A stretch of 64,000 nucleotides of DNA from Streptomyces sp. CB02261 (GCF_001905665.1 NZ_LIVX01000013.1:1-64000), one strand, 5' to 3'. Counted from the first letter of the stretch, positions 18,134-28,400 are shown. A program made the numbers and translations. Notes: a model not told the origin generated them from the sequence alone.

Positions 18134-19777
18134 ATGAAACGCACGCGCACCTTCGCCGTTACCGCAGCACTGCTCGCGTCGTCCGCCCCACTCGGCATCG
18201 TCACCGTGGGAGCCGGTACGGCCCATGCCGCAGACCGCACCTACTTCGTGAGCCCCGAAGGCAGCGACAGCAATCCGGGGACGTCGGCCGGAGCGCCCTT
18301 CCGCACCCTGCAGAAGGCCGCCGACAGCGCCGGCCCCGGCGACACCGTCTCGATCATGAACGGCACGTACTCGGAGCGCTCCGCAGGATCCAATGTGCTG
18401 ACCATCAAGCGCTCGGGCCGCCCCGGCTCGCCCATCACCTTCACCGCGCACCCCGGCCACAAGCCGGTGATCCACCCGGTGAAGGCGTGGAACGGCATCA
18501 GCGTCTACGGCGCGTCCCACATCTCCATCAGGAATCTGGAGATCAGAGGCAACAACGCCACCCTGAACCTGGCCGGGGCCGAACGCGGATCGAAGAAGGG
18601 CGACCCCACCTACAACACCAACTGCCTCTCGATCGAGCGAGACAGGTCCACGGGTGCGGTGTCGCACCACATCGAGGTGACCGGCAACAGGGTTCACGCC
18701 TGCGCGGGCGGCGGCATATCGGCGATCGAATCCGACCACCTGACCATCTCCGCGAACCACGTGTATTCCAACTCGTGGTACACGGTCTACGCCACCAGCG
18801 GCATCTCCGTCCTCACCCCGCGCGACGTGGGGAGCTCCGACGCCAGGACGTACAAGATCCGCATCACCGGCAATCGCGTCCACGACAACGAGACCAAGAT
18901 CAAATGGGAGAGGTGCCGCTGCTACTCCGACGGCAACGGCATCATCATCGACACGCTCAAGGGCGACGCGGGCCACCCCGCCTACGGAGGACGCGTCCTG
19001 GTCGCCGGCAACCTCTCCTACGACAACGGCGGCTCGGGAATCCACTCCTACAAGAGCCAGCACGTCGACATCGTCCACAACACGGCGTACCTGAACGGCC
19101 GAAGCACCCGCATGCAGAGCTACGCCAACATCTTCGCCCACGACAGCACCGACGTCCGGCTGCTCAACAACATCGCGTTCGGCCGACCCGGCCAGGCGAC
19201 GAACAGCAAGTCCCGCAACGTGGACGTGACCTACGACTACAACGTCTACTTCGGCGGCAAGGCTCCCGAGGTCAAGGGTCCCCACGACATCGTCGCCGAC
19301 CCGAAGTTCGCCGACGCCGGCACCACGGCGGAGACAGCCTTCCGGCTGCGAGACGGCTCCCCGGCCATCGGTTCGGGCACTCCGTTCACCGCCGTCACCA
19401 CCGGCACCCGCCGGGCCGGCGGCGCGCCCGACCGTGGCGCCTACGGATTCGGTGCCATGCCTGAGGGGGCTTCCGATTCCGACCTCGGCGATTCCGGCTC
19501 CAGCGGTCAGCAGGATGAGCCTCAGCCCAGCGAAGAGCAGCCCGGTGAAACCGGCACAGGGACCTCGCCCGGCACAGGCGGAACCACGGCCTCGCCCAGC
19601 GCGGCAGGACCGAGCGCCAGTAAGGGTGACAGCGAGTCCAACCTGAACGCGGACGGCGGCAGCGGTCCGCTCGCGCAGACCGGCGGCTCCGATCCCCTGC
19701 TCCCCCTGGGCATCGCGGCGGCCGCGCTCGTCCTCGGCGGCGGTCTCGTCGCGGCTGCCCGTCGCAAGCGTTCCTGA
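18134..19777 (+). CDS. Secreted wall-anchored parallel beta-helix protein (polysaccharide lyase-like)
   Basis: A 547-residue exported protein. A signal peptide (MKRTRTFAVTAALLASS, cleavage near GTAHA-AD) is followed by TYFVSPEGSDSNPGTSAGAPF, the usual entry of DUF1565/PL9-like right-handed beta-helices, and by helix rungs up to about residue 440 with repeated N-x-x-x-GNRVH patterns. A Ser/Gly/Glu/Pro-rich linker leads to LAQTG near 515, a hydrophobic segment and the tail ARRKRS. LAXTG is the sorting signal used by class E sortases in Streptomyces, so the protein should be attached to peptidoglycan. The ATG at 18134 begins the signal peptide. It is divergent from gntR. Lyase activity is likely but no catalytic residue is assigned. 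Confidence 0.85.
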   Translation: MKRTRTFAVTAALLASSAPLGIVTVGAGTAHAADRTYFVSPEGSDSNPGTSAGAPFRTLQKAADSAGPGDTVSIMNGTYSERSAGSNVLTIKRSGRPGSPITFTAHPGHKPVIHPVKAWNGISVYGASHISIRNLEIRGNNATLNLAGAERGSKKGDPTYNTNCLSIERDRSTGAVSHHIEVTGNRVHACAGGGISAIESDHLTISANHVYSNSWYTVYATSGISVLTPRDVGSSDARTYKIRITGNRVHDNETKIKWERCRCYSDGNGIIIDTLKGDAGHPAYGGRVLVAGNLSYDNGGSGIHSYKSQHVDIVHNTAYLNGRSTRMQSYANIFAHDSTDVRLLNNIAFGRPGQATNSKSRNVDVTYDYNVYFGGKAPEVKGPHDIVADPKFADAGTTAETAFRLRDGSPAIGSGTPFTAVTTGTRRAGGAPDRGAYGFGAMPEGASDSDLGDSGSSGQQDEPQPSEEQPGETGTGTSPGTGGTTASPSAAGPSASKGDSESNLNADGGSGPLAQTGGSDPLLPLGIAAAALVLGGGLVAAARRKRS

Positions 19778-19803
19778 CCGTCCGGTTCACCCGGGCTCCT
19801 GAC

Positions 19804-19846
19804 GTGGTGCCGGCCCCCGTCCCCCGTACCGAGGGGCCGGCACCAC
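19804..19846 (+). terminator. Terminator hairpin after the beta-helix gene
   Basis: Bases 19804-19817 pair perfectly with 19833-19846 (14 bp, 15-base loop), 26 bases after the stop codon. Confidence 0.75.
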
Positions 19847-19919
19847 CGCGTACTCGTCCGGCCGCGTGATCGCGGACCTCCTCCGCTCCGGCGGCTCAAC
19901 CCGCTGACAGGCTTGTGAC

Positions 19920-20579
19920 ATGGCAACCGACCGACAGCGCCGAACGAATGGCCTCGCGGGAGAAGACCCACCCGACTCTCCGCGCATCGCCTGGCGCAAA
20001 CAGATGAGGGCGAGCGTCCTTGACGCCGCACACGACCTGACATGCGAAGCCGGATGGGACGAGGTCAGCGTTGCGGCCGTCGCAGCACGTGCTCAGGTCT
20101 CCCGCCCCTCCGTCTACAAGGAGTTCGGCAATCGAGCCGGTCTGGGACGCGCACTGGTGATCCGTGAGACCCGGCAGTTCCTCGCCGGGGTGGCCGACAT
20201 GCTCCATCCCGGCCTGCCCGACTCTCAAGCCTGCCTCGAAGCCGCCATCCGGTACGTGCTTGAGGAAGCTCACGCCCAGCCCCTCGTACGGGCTGTCATC
20301 GCAGCCGCCCGCCATGGCTCCGACAGCCTGCTCCCCTACCTCACCGCCCGGGCGGACCCGATCTTCGACGCGGGCCAGTACCTGGTGCGGGAATGGTTGG
20401 GCACACGCTACCCGGAGCAGCACACGGAGAATCTTGAGATGGCAGCAGACATCATCGTCCGCATGACCATCAGCCATCTCATCCTGCCTGCCGCAGAACC
20501 GCACGTCACCGCCCGAAGGCTTGCCACGGCCGCACTGCAACCGCTGCGGAGTTCGGTGCCGGCCAGAAAGCTGCCGTAA
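19920..20579 (+). CDS. TetR-family transcriptional regulator
   Basis: A 219-residue regulator with the TetR DNA-binding domain at about residues 29-75: RASVLDAAHDLTCEAGWDEV, then VAARAQVSRPSVYKEFGNRAGL, the recognition helix being SRPSVYKEF. The helical C-terminal ligand and dimer domain is variable, as expected. The ATG at 19920 directly follows the end of the beta-helix terminator region. No obvious target gene is adjacent in the same or opposite orientation within 600 bases, so its regulon is unknown. Expression alone may be autoregulated. The family call is secure. Confidence 0.9.
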   Translation: MATDRQRRTNGLAGEDPPDSPRIAWRKQMRASVLDAAHDLTCEAGWDEVSVAAVAARAQVSRPSVYKEFGNRAGLGRALVIRETRQFLAGVADMLHPGLPDSQACLEAAIRYVLEEAHAQPLVRAVIAAARHGSDSLLPYLTARADPIFDAGQYLVREWLGTRYPEQHTENLEMAADIIVRMTISHLILPAAEPHVTARRLATAALQPLRSSVPARKLP

Positions 20580-21183
20580 CCGATAACCCCATCGAATCGG
20601 CTGTACCGCAAGCGCGGCCGCCGACCGCCGGCCATCACGGACAACATGCTCCACACCGTCCTGCGCCGCAGCGTTGGCGGCGAGACGGTCGAACCAGCCC
20701 GATTTCCTCATCCCCACCGACCGACGCAAAGCCCGCACCCGAGCCTGTCCGGCATCTACCGGCCACTCGCCGAACAGGAGAAGCGGCAGGCGTACCCGGA
20801 GGCCGACGAGCAGGCGCGCGCCGACCTCGCCGACCCGGCGGACAGCCGCAGCGGCAGTGGAACGGCTGCGCGCCCTGAGCCGAAGCCGATCTTCACCGCG
20901 CTTACCGAACGGTGACAGAGCGACGGTCGGGCATGCCCGGCCGGGCGGATGAGGAATGGACGATCCCGGCCCGTACGCTGACCGCGGTACGGAGCACGCC
21001 CCCCCACGGCCACCCGCACCGCACCCCGAGGAGACCGCCGGCGCCCGTACGGCGCCACGCTCCCGGAGCTGCCGAACCGTCACCGTGGTCGAGCCCCGGT
21101 CCGGTAGCCCCACGAGCCCCAGGCCGGGACCGCACGAGGCAGCACCCGGCCTTCGGGGCCCGGCCCTGGATCTGACGGGCTGA
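20580..21183. other. Spacer with no supported gene
   Basis: Small frames are open (for example 20646-20915, plus), but none has a family motif or a plausible ribosome site. A weak stem (21121-21128 with 21145-21152) sits about 32 bases downstream of the amidohydrolase stop and could help terminate that gene. Confidence 0.4.
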
Positions 21184-22425
21184 TCAGGCGGCCAGGCGGG
21201 TGCCGCGGCGCCACACCGCGCGGGTGTTGAGGGTGTCGGTGATGGTGGTCGTGGGGTCGCCGTCGACCAGGAGCAGGTCGGCGCGCAGGCCATCGGCGAT
21301 CCGGCCGCGGTCGGAGAGGTGGAAGCGGCGGGCGGTCGTGGCGGTGGCGGCGCGCAAGGCGGCTGCGGGGGTCAGACCGGCTTCGACGAGGTGCTGCAGT
21401 TCCTGGTGGACACTGGCGCCGGGGGCGAGGCCGCCGAGGAACGGCATGGGCTGGGAGACGTCGGTGCCCACCAACAGGTCCACCCCGGCGTCGGCGAGGG
21501 CCTTGACGCTGTCCAGGACATCCTGGAGCTTGCCCTGGGGATAGTGGCCGAAGCAGGAGCGCAAGGTGGCGTCCCACGCGGCGTTCAGGCGGGAGGCCAC
21601 CCGCGGGTCGTCGGCCAGTTCACTGCCGGTGACGCCCATCATGGAGGCGTTCAGCACGGTGCACGGCACGACGAACATGCCCGCGTCCTTGATCAGTGTG
21701 ACGATCTCGTCGGTGGGAGGTTCGACGAACAGGTGGGCGAGACCGTCGATACCCGCCTCGATCGCCATGCGGGTGGCGTCGATGGTCAGTGCGTGGGCGA
21801 CGGTCAGCGCGCCGTGCTTCTTCGCCGCGGCGACGCCGGCGTTCAAGGTGGCCTGGTCGAGCATGGGCAGGCCTGGGTGCCCCTCGACGCTGCCGTCGTC
21901 GATCATGAACTTGATGTAGTCCGAGCCGTGGGCGATCAGCTGCGGAATCGAGGCGGCCGCGGCCTCGGGGCTGGTGGCGTCGGGATGGTAGGGCGGCTCG
22001 CCCCGGTGCTCGCCACCGGGGCCGCCTCCGGCGAGCCCGCCCGGGTGGAAGCCCTTCGGGAACAATTCGCTGGGGTGCCCGCCGGGCGGGGTCAGGGCGA
22101 AGCCCGAGGAGCGCACGTCGGCGACGGAGTCGTCCTCGCTGATCGCGCCGCGCCGGTTGCGGGTGTTGGCGCCCTGCATCTCCAGTTCGGTGGTGACGCC
22201 GAACCGAAGGGCCAGCGCGAGGGAGTCGCGGTCGGTGTGGACGTGCGCGTCGATCAGGCCGGGCAGCAGTGTCGCCCCGGCCCCGTCGACGACCTCGGCC
22301 TCGGCCGGGGCCTGGCCGCCGACCTGGACGATCCTGCCCCCTTGAATGACAACGGTGGTGACGCCGAGCGCCTTCTCCCCGTCGAAGACCTGCGCGCCGG
22401 TGATGGCGGTGGTGCTCATGGTCAT
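21184..22425 (-). CDS. Amidohydrolase-family metal-dependent hydrolase
   Basis: A 413-residue cytoplasmic enzyme of the amidohydrolase superfamily (imidazolonepropionase/prolidase-like branch), which cleaves C-N bonds with one or two metals. Ligands are visible in order: His-x-His in GLIDAHVHTD near 60, a bridging lysine candidate in DYIKFMIDD near 170, His in VAHALTID near 200, His in LAHLFVE near 220, and Asp in LVGTDVSQP near 310. The N- and C-terminal beta-sandwich segments frame the barrel, and the C-terminus has the ADLLLVDGDPTTTI signature. It is divergent from a marR-type gene with an 87-base spacer, a common regulator-enzyme arrangement. The substrate is not identifiable. Confidence 0.9.
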   Translation of the reverse strand: MTMSTTAITGAQVFDGEKALGVTTVVIQGGRIVQVGGQAPAEAEVVDGAGATLLPGLIDAHVHTDRDSLALALRFGVTTELEMQGANTRNRRGAISEDDSVADVRSSGFALTPPGGHPSELFPKGFHPGGLAGGGPGGEHRGEPPYHPDATSPEAAAASIPQLIAHGSDYIKFMIDDGSVEGHPGLPMLDQATLNAGVAAAKKHGALTVAHALTIDATRMAIEAGIDGLAHLFVEPPTDEIVTLIKDAGMFVVPCTVLNASMMGVTGSELADDPRVASRLNAAWDATLRSCFGHYPQGKLQDVLDSVKALADAGVDLLVGTDVSQPMPFLGGLAPGASVHQELQHLVEAGLTPAAALRAATATTARRFHLSDRGRIADGLRADLLLVDGDPTTTITDTLNTRAVWRRGTRLAA

Positions 22426-22512
22426 GCCTCGTTTCTACCTGACTACAGATCCATACCTTAAGTCATATGGATGCAGCACGCATATCGATCGTGTGTGTCG
22501 TAGATTTGAGGC

Positions 22513-22977
22513 GTGAAGAGCCAAGAACAACCTGTACCCGCCGACGACGACTCGCTCCTCGACAACGTGGGGCCGGCGCTGTCCCGGCTGCGTCGGCAGG
22601 TCGGGTCAGGACGTGGGGACCTGACCCGCAACATCGTCCTGAACGTGGTCGGCGACGCAGCGGGCCGGATCACCGTAGGCGGCGTCGCCGACAAGATGGG
22701 CGTCGCCCAGCCCGTCGCCAGCCGCGCCATCGCCGCATGCATAGCAGAGGGCCTGCTTCGCCGCGTCGCCTCCCAGCAGGACGGCCGCAGCAGCTGGCTC
22801 GAACTCACCGCCGAGGGAGAATCGGCACGCAGGGCTTACGCCAGTGAGCAGCGTCTCGCCTTCGAGGAGATCACCGCGCACTGGAGCAGTGCGGACCGCT
22901 TGCAGTTCGCGCGCTTCCTCACCAGATACGGCCAGGACGCAAGCGCCTGGACAGCCCGCAGCAGGCCGGAAGGCTGA
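22513..22977 (+). CDS. MarR-like winged-helix regulator
   Basis: A 154-residue winged-helix protein starting with GTG. The helix-turn-helix region runs through NIVLNVVGDAAGRITVGGVA and MGVAQPVASRAIAACIAEGLL, followed by a wing containing DGRSSWLELTAEG, typical of MarR. Helical segments on both sides would form the dimer interface. It is divergent from the amidohydrolase gene and probably represses it. The 87-base spacer contains the sequence ATATG-N11-CATAT, a weak dyad that could be the operator. The ligand is unknown; phenolic or amide compounds are common in this family. Confidence 0.87.
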   Translation: MKSQEQPVPADDDSLLDNVGPALSRLRRQVGSGRGDLTRNIVLNVVGDAAGRITVGGVADKMGVAQPVASRAIAACIAEGLLRRVASQQDGRSSWLELTAEGESARRAYASEQRLAFEEITAHWSSADRLQFARFLTRYGQDASAWTARSRPEG

Positions 22978-23125
22978 TCCGACCGCTCTACGACGACTGT
23001 CGGCGCTCGAAGCGACCTCGTCGCGGTCCGCCACTCCTCCAGCTGGTTCCTACCACCGCACCGGCGTTTCTGACTGCCCTGTCAACAACGCTGGTGCCAA
23101 TACATCTGGTTCGCGGCTGCGGGCG

Positions 23126-23467
23126 CTACCAGATCCTGATCTTCGTGATCTTGTGGATGGGCTCACCGGGGACGTTGCCGAAATGCCACTTGTCCAGGGT
23201 CGCGCTGGTTGCCTGCGCGCCCAGCCTCGGCACGTACTCCAACGTGACCTTGTTGTCTCCGGTCCAGATCTGATCCACGCCGTAGATCGCCACGCTCTGC
23301 ACGCCCGCGTTGGCGAAGCAGAGGGAGCCGCCTGCGTTGTGAAGGGACAGCAGACCCAATCCATTGCAATCGGTGCGGTTGATGGCGTACGCCGACGAAG
23401 CAGGCAGCACAACGGCCATGGCTCCGGCCGCCGCGACTACCCCGAGGCGTGCGATGAAGCGTTTCAC
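23126..23467 (-). CDS. Secreted SKLP-type beta/gamma-crystallin protein (killer-toxin-like)
   Basis: A 113-residue exported protein. The signal peptide is clear (MKRFIARLGVVAAAG, cleavage after SSAYA). The mature part begins INRTDCNG and contains CFANAG, AIYGVDQIWTG and a C-terminal IHKITKIRIW, matching the pattern of the Streptomyces killer-toxin-like protein SKLP, a beta/gamma-crystallin fold related to yeast toxin WmKT. Members inhibit yeasts and fungi in vitro. Two cysteines could form the conserved disulfide. The gene stands alone and ends convergently to the marR-type gene. Family assignment is from remembered sequence pattern; toxicity of this copy is untested. Confidence 0.82.
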   Translation of the reverse strand: MKRFIARLGVVAAAGAMAVVLPASSAYAINRTDCNGLGLLSLHNAGGSLCFANAGVQSVAIYGVDQIWTGDNKVTLEYVPRLGAQATSATLDKWHFGNVPGEPIHKITKIRIW

Positions 23468-23778
23468 TGGTCAGTCGTTCCTTCCATGAGGGTGCGGTGC
23501 CGCCGGGGGCCACGGCGCACGGCGGCATCGCAGGGACGCACGCGCGTCCAATCAGCGCAACGTGGGGGAAGGCGGTCCGGTTCACCACTTGGGCGCCCTT
23601 CTTCGGACCTGGTCGCGGGCTGACTCCGCGTCTGTCGGCCCCTCACCCGAGGGCGCGTCTCCACGTTCCCCGCGGAGCGCCGGAACCAGTCGCGCCCCGC
23701 CGGCCGGACGCCGTCTGCCCCCTCCACCCCGAGGGTCATGAGCGTCTCGGGGAACCGCCGCCTCACCTGTTCCTGCAG
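23468..23778. other. Spacer upstream of the SKLP gene
   Basis: The region between the serine-hydrolase stop and the SKLP start should hold the SKLP promoter on the minus strand. I see no gene, strong hairpin or consensus promoter in it. Confidence 0.4.
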
Positions 23779-24930
23779 TCAGCAGGCGGTGGAGTCCAGG
23801 ACTTCGTAGACATGCCTGATGTAGTCGTGGGTGCGCTCCGAGCCGAGGATTCCGTCGCCCAGCCGGTTCATCGTGTACGAGAACGTGACGCGCCGGTCGA
23901 GATCCATCATGACGATCGAACCGCCCCGGCCGACCCAGAAGCAGACCCTTCCGGTGGGCATGTGCGGCATCGTCCTCGCATCGGCGAGCGCGAAGCCGAT
24001 GCCCCAGCGCACGGGAACGCCCAGGAACAGGTCGACCCCGTCGGCCTGTACGTCGAGGACCTTCTCCACCGTCTCCTCGGAAATGAGCCGGAGGCCGTTC
24101 ACCTGGCCTCGTCGGGAGATCACGGAGAGGGCACGGGCCATGCCTCGTGCGTTGCCGTGGCCGTTGACCGCGCCGAGTTCGGCACGGCGCCACTGCGGCG
24201 TGTCGACATGCTCGTCCCTGGCGGGGCTTCCGAGCAAGGTCTTGATGAAGATCCCCTCCGGATCGAGACCGGCGGGTATCCCGGAGAGCTGCGCCGGGGC
24301 CACCAGCTCGGCGATGCGTGGCCAGTCGGCCTGCCGCGCACCGATCTGGACGTCGGCCAGCGACGGCCTGGCGATCTCCGTGTCGACGAACTCGGTCAGG
24401 GTACGGCCGCTGACCCGCCGGACGAGCTCGCCCACGAGCTGCCCCTGGGTCTGCACGTGATAGCCCGAGGCACTGCCCGGCTCCCACCAGGGCGCCTGCG
24501 CGGCCAGCCGGGCGCTGGCGGTAGGCCAGTCGTACAGATCGTCCATGGTGAACGGCTGCTGCCAGCCGGACAGCCCCGAGGTGTGCGCCAGAACGTGCCG
24601 CACCTCGATGTCCTGCTTGCCCTGAGCAGCGAATTCGGGCCAGTAGTGCGCGACCGGGCGGTAGAGATCCAGTGCCCCCCTGTCGACGAGGACGAGGGCC
24701 GCCAGACTGCTCAGGGTCTTGGTGGTCGACCAGAGGTTGACCAGTGTGTCCTCGTGCCACGGGACGGTTCGCGCTTCGTCGGTGTGCCCGCCCCACAGAT
24801 CGACTTCCATCACGCCGTCGACATCCACGGCGATCGACGCTCCCAGTTCCTCACCTGCCTCCAGGTGCGCTGCCAGCGCCGCTCGGACCGGTTCGAACCG
24901 GGCGGTACTCGTTCCTTCGACATGGACCAT
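23779..24930 (-). CDS. Serine hydrolase, class C beta-lactamase/esterase EstB family
   Basis: A 383-residue penicillin-binding-fold hydrolase without a signal peptide, so probably a cytoplasmic esterase or transacylase like EstB or LovD. The nucleophile motif Ser-x-x-Lys is Ser68-Lys71 in LWSTTK. The second-motif tyrosine is probably Tyr157 in SGYHVQ. A third motif is seen as FWVGRGGS near 340, in the HxG/WxGxGG style of EstB enzymes. The AHTSGLSGW sequence near 116 is typical. It is divergent from the first AfsR-like regulator, with the shared 30-bp element (25211-25240) between them, so it may be a target of that regulator. Substrate unknown. Confidence 0.88.
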   Translation of the reverse strand: MVHVEGTSTARFEPVRAALAAHLEAGEELGASIAVDVDGVMEVDLWGGHTDEARTVPWHEDTLVNLWSTTKTLSSLAALVLVDRGALDLYRPVAHYWPEFAAQGKQDIEVRHVLAHTSGLSGWQQPFTMDDLYDWPTASARLAAQAPWWEPGSASGYHVQTQGQLVGELVRRVSGRTLTEFVDTEIARPSLADVQIGARQADWPRIAELVAPAQLSGIPAGLDPEGIFIKTLLGSPARDEHVDTPQWRRAELGAVNGHGNARGMARALSVISRRGQVNGLRLISEETVEKVLDVQADGVDLFLGVPVRWGIGFALADARTMPHMPTGRVCFWVGRGGSIVMMDLDRRVTFSYTMNRLGDGILGSERTHDYIRHVYEVLDSTAC

Positions 24931-25419
24931 GTTCTCTCTCCACTCCTGATGTCGGCCGTTCGATCGCTCAAACGGAGCGGATGTCAGGCTGGTTCACGCG
25001 TCGTCGCAGGTAAGGGACGTCTGTCGGGAAGCACCTGTGGCAGGACGGCGCCTGCGGAGAGGTGGTGGTTCCGGCGCTCGCCCCAGGATGGACCTGTCGC
25101 GGACCGCCTCACGCACATCGTGTGCAGCACTCCACGGGTCGGGGCTCCACCTCGACGAGGAAGCCGTCCAGCGCATGGCCGCCTCCGAAGAGATCACGCC
25201 GATCGGCGTCCTGCTAATGTCCCGTGTGGTATGCGGGAGGGGACGACGGGGTCCCCACCGCCCCGATCACCTGAGCAGCGCTCATCTCGGCGGCCGGGTC
25301 ACCGCGACGAGGATCGCGCGGGTCCGGTTTTGGTCCCAGCGGGAGCGGGTCGCCCTCATGTCGGCTGGTCATGGTCATGTACGTGCTTCCGACGGTGGCG
25401 TCGGCGAGCGGGATTCTGG
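24931..25419. other. Divergent control region of the serine hydrolase and regulator 1
   Basis: No gene is supported. It holds the conserved element at 25211-25240 and should contain promoters for both flanking genes. Confidence 0.5.
25211..25240. promoter_or_regulatory. Conserved upstream element, copy 1
   Basis: The 30 bases match 32616-32645 at 27 positions. The shared core reads CTGCTAATGTCCC, then TGGTA and GCGGGAGG; similarity continues weakly for about 15 bases (GGACGA, GGGGTC). It lies about 180 bases upstream of regulator 1 and 280 bases upstream of the divergent serine hydrolase. It may be a promoter (TAATGT as -10) or an operator. Confidence 0.6.
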
Positions 25420-28400
25420 ATGAGTACGGTGGCAGGCGTGGGACAGGATCTCGACTTCGGACTGCTGGGTCCGCTGGTGGTACGGCGGGCGGGGGCGGCA
25501 CTCGATCCGGGCCGGCGCCGACAGCGGCTGCTGCTGATCCGCCTGCTGCTCGCCGACGGTCGGGCGGTCGCTCCGCAGACGCTGTGCGAGGAACTGTGGC
25601 CGCGACAGCCGGGCCGGACACCGGACGGAGCGATGGGCTCCCTGCACGCCCATGTCAGCAAGGTACGTGCGGTCCTGGAACCCCGGCACCTGCGCCGGAA
25701 GGGCACCTGCGAGGTGCTGGTCACCGAGTCCTTGGGCTATGCCCTGCGGGTGCCGCCCGAGAGCCGTGACACCGTGCGCTTCGAGCGGGCCCTTGCCCGG
25801 GCGCGCCGGTTCATGGACCAGGGCCGGCCCGAACACGTTGCGGAAGAGGCGCGAACAGCCCTGGAGATGTGGCGCGGCCCCGCGTTCGCCGACGCCGCGC
25901 ACCACCTGTTCGCCGTCAACGAGGCGGCACGTCTGGAAGAATTGCGCCAGGCCGCCCGTGAGATCCGTGCCACTGCCCTGCTCCTGCAAGGACGGATCGT
26001 CGAGGCCCTGGACGCGGCGCGGGAGATGACCGCGGAGCATCCTCTGCGGGAAACCGGCTGGGTCCTACTGCTGCGCGCCTTGTACCTGGCAGGCCGGCAC
26101 CCCGAAGCGCTTCAGCGCTACACCGACCTGCGCCGGCACCTCGCCGAGGAGCTCGGGCTCGAACCCGGCCCGACCCTGCGCGCCCTGCACCACGGCATCC
26201 TCCACCACGACCTGCCGCCCCTTCGCCCAGCCGATGAGCTGAGCAGGTTCGGCGCGGCATCGATATCCGGAGGAAGTACCGGACACGGGCGCGATCCGCT
26301 TGGGCCGAGCACGTCCGGAACGCCGGAGGCGGACGCGTCCGTGGGTCCGGCCGAGGACGAACCGTCCGACGCCGCCGATCGGTCCGATGCGAGACGCGAC
26401 CCGGCGGCGGATGTAGAGGGAACCACGCCGCCGCCCCGGACCCGTCCGGCGCAACTGCCGCGCAGCCTGACGGTTTTCGCGGGGCGGGAGGCCGAGGGCG
26501 CGTGGCTGTCGGCCGTGAGCGGTGTGCCGAGCAGGTCCGGAACGACCGCTGCCTCTGCCGTCGTCATCAGCGGGGCTCCCGGGGTCGGCAAGACCACCTT
26601 CGCCGTCCACCACGCCCATCGCATAGCCTCCTCCTTCGCCGACGGGCAGCTCTTCGTCGACCTGCGCGGTTTCCACCCCCACGCGCCCGCCGTCGAACCC
26701 GGCAACGCTCTGCACGGCTTCCTGACCGCCCTCGGCGTTCCCGCCCAGCGCATCCCGGAGGACACCCCGGGCCGCAGCACGCTCTTCCGCAGCCTCCTCG
26801 CCGACCGGCAAGTCCTCGTCGTCCTGGACAACGCCCGCGACGAGCGACAAGTGCGCCCTCTGCTCCCCGCGGGAGCGGGTTGCCTCACGCTGATCACCAG
26901 TCGCAACCGGCTTCCCGGGCTGATCACCACAGACGGCGCCCGGCCCCTCGCCCTCCCTCTGCCCTCACAGGCGGAGGCCCACCAAGCCCTCGAACGACGC
27001 CTGGGCACCGAACGAGTGGCCGCCGAGCCCGCCGCCACGGCCGACATCATCCGCCTGTGCGGACGGCTTCCCCTGGCCATGGCGGTGGTCGCCGCCCGCG
27101 CCGAACTCGATCCGTCCTTCCCCCTTCACGCCATCGTCGAGGACCTGCGGGACACCGAGGGCCTGGACGCCTTCACCGGCTTCGACTCCACCACCGACGT
27201 ACGCGCCGTCTTCTCCTGGTCCTACCGGTCCCTGGACGAGCCCACCGCCCGGCTCCTGCGCCTCCTGGCCCTGCACCCCGGCCCCCACATCACCGCCCCC
27301 GCCGCCGCCAGCCTCGCCGGCTTCTCCCTCGCCCGAGCCCGCCGCGCGCTCGCCGGCCTGGTCAGCTCCTGTCTCGTGGAACAACCGTTGCCCGGCCGCT
27401 ACGGCCTGCACGACCTGCTGCGCGGCTACGCCACCGAACTCGTCCACGCCCACGACACCGTCCAGGAACGCCACCGGGCCACCCTCCGGATCCTGGACCA
27501 CTACATGTTCACCGCCCACGAGGCGAACCAGCTCCTCAAGCAGGACACGTCGCCCGACCTCGACCTCGGTGCACCCGGCCCGGGCGTCACTCCGGAGAGC
27601 CTCACCACCGTCGGGCAGGCGACCCGATGGCTCACCGCCGAACACCGGGTGCTGACCGGCCTCCTCCACACCGCCGTCGGCCAGGGGCTGGACCACCACA
27701 CCACCGGCTTGGCCTGGTCGCTCAAGGAACATCTCAACCGCCAGGAGTTCTGGCCCGAAGCCATCACCGCGCTGACCCCCGCCCTCGAAGTGGCCCGACG
27801 CCAGAACAACCGCCTCGAGGAGGGCCGTTGCCTACGCCACCTCGGCCACATCCACGGCTATCTCGGCCACCAGGAGCAAGCCCTTCAGCACCTGCGACGT
27901 GCCGTCACGATCTTCGAAGAGCTCGACGCGACCGGTGAACAGGCCCGAGCCCACTACGTCATGGCGTGTGCGCTGTTCCTGTTCGGCCGGATCCAGGAGG
28001 CCGTGACGTTCTCCGAACGGGGGTTGGAGCTGTCCCGGGAGACGGGTGAGGAGTTGTGGCTGGCCGAGTGCCTCATGGAACTCGCCTGGTTCCACGCCAA
28101 CCTCGGACAGCTTGAGAAGAGCCTTGTGTACAGCGAGGAGGGCATCGCCTTGTTCCAGCGCCTGGGCGCGCCGTGGCAGCTGGCCCAGGCTTGGGACATC
28201 CTGGGCTACACCCTCCGTATGCTCGGACGTTACGAGGAATCGGTGGCCACCTACCAGCGGGCGACACGGGCGTTCGAGGAGCTGGGCGACCACAGGAACG
28301 CCATCGGCTCACTGATGCGGCTGGGTGACACCTGGCTGGCGCTGGGCGACCGGGAAGGCGCGCGGGCGAACTGGGTTCAGGCCCTCGAAAGCGCCGACGA

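Noticed and set aside
20646-20915. 89-codon plus-strand frame after tetR
   Set aside because: Not matched to any family, no ribosome site, and alternative frames over the same bases are equally open.
23497-25419. Upstream extension of regulator 1
   Set aside because: The frame stays open for 641 codons but has no domain and is antisense to the serine hydrolase.
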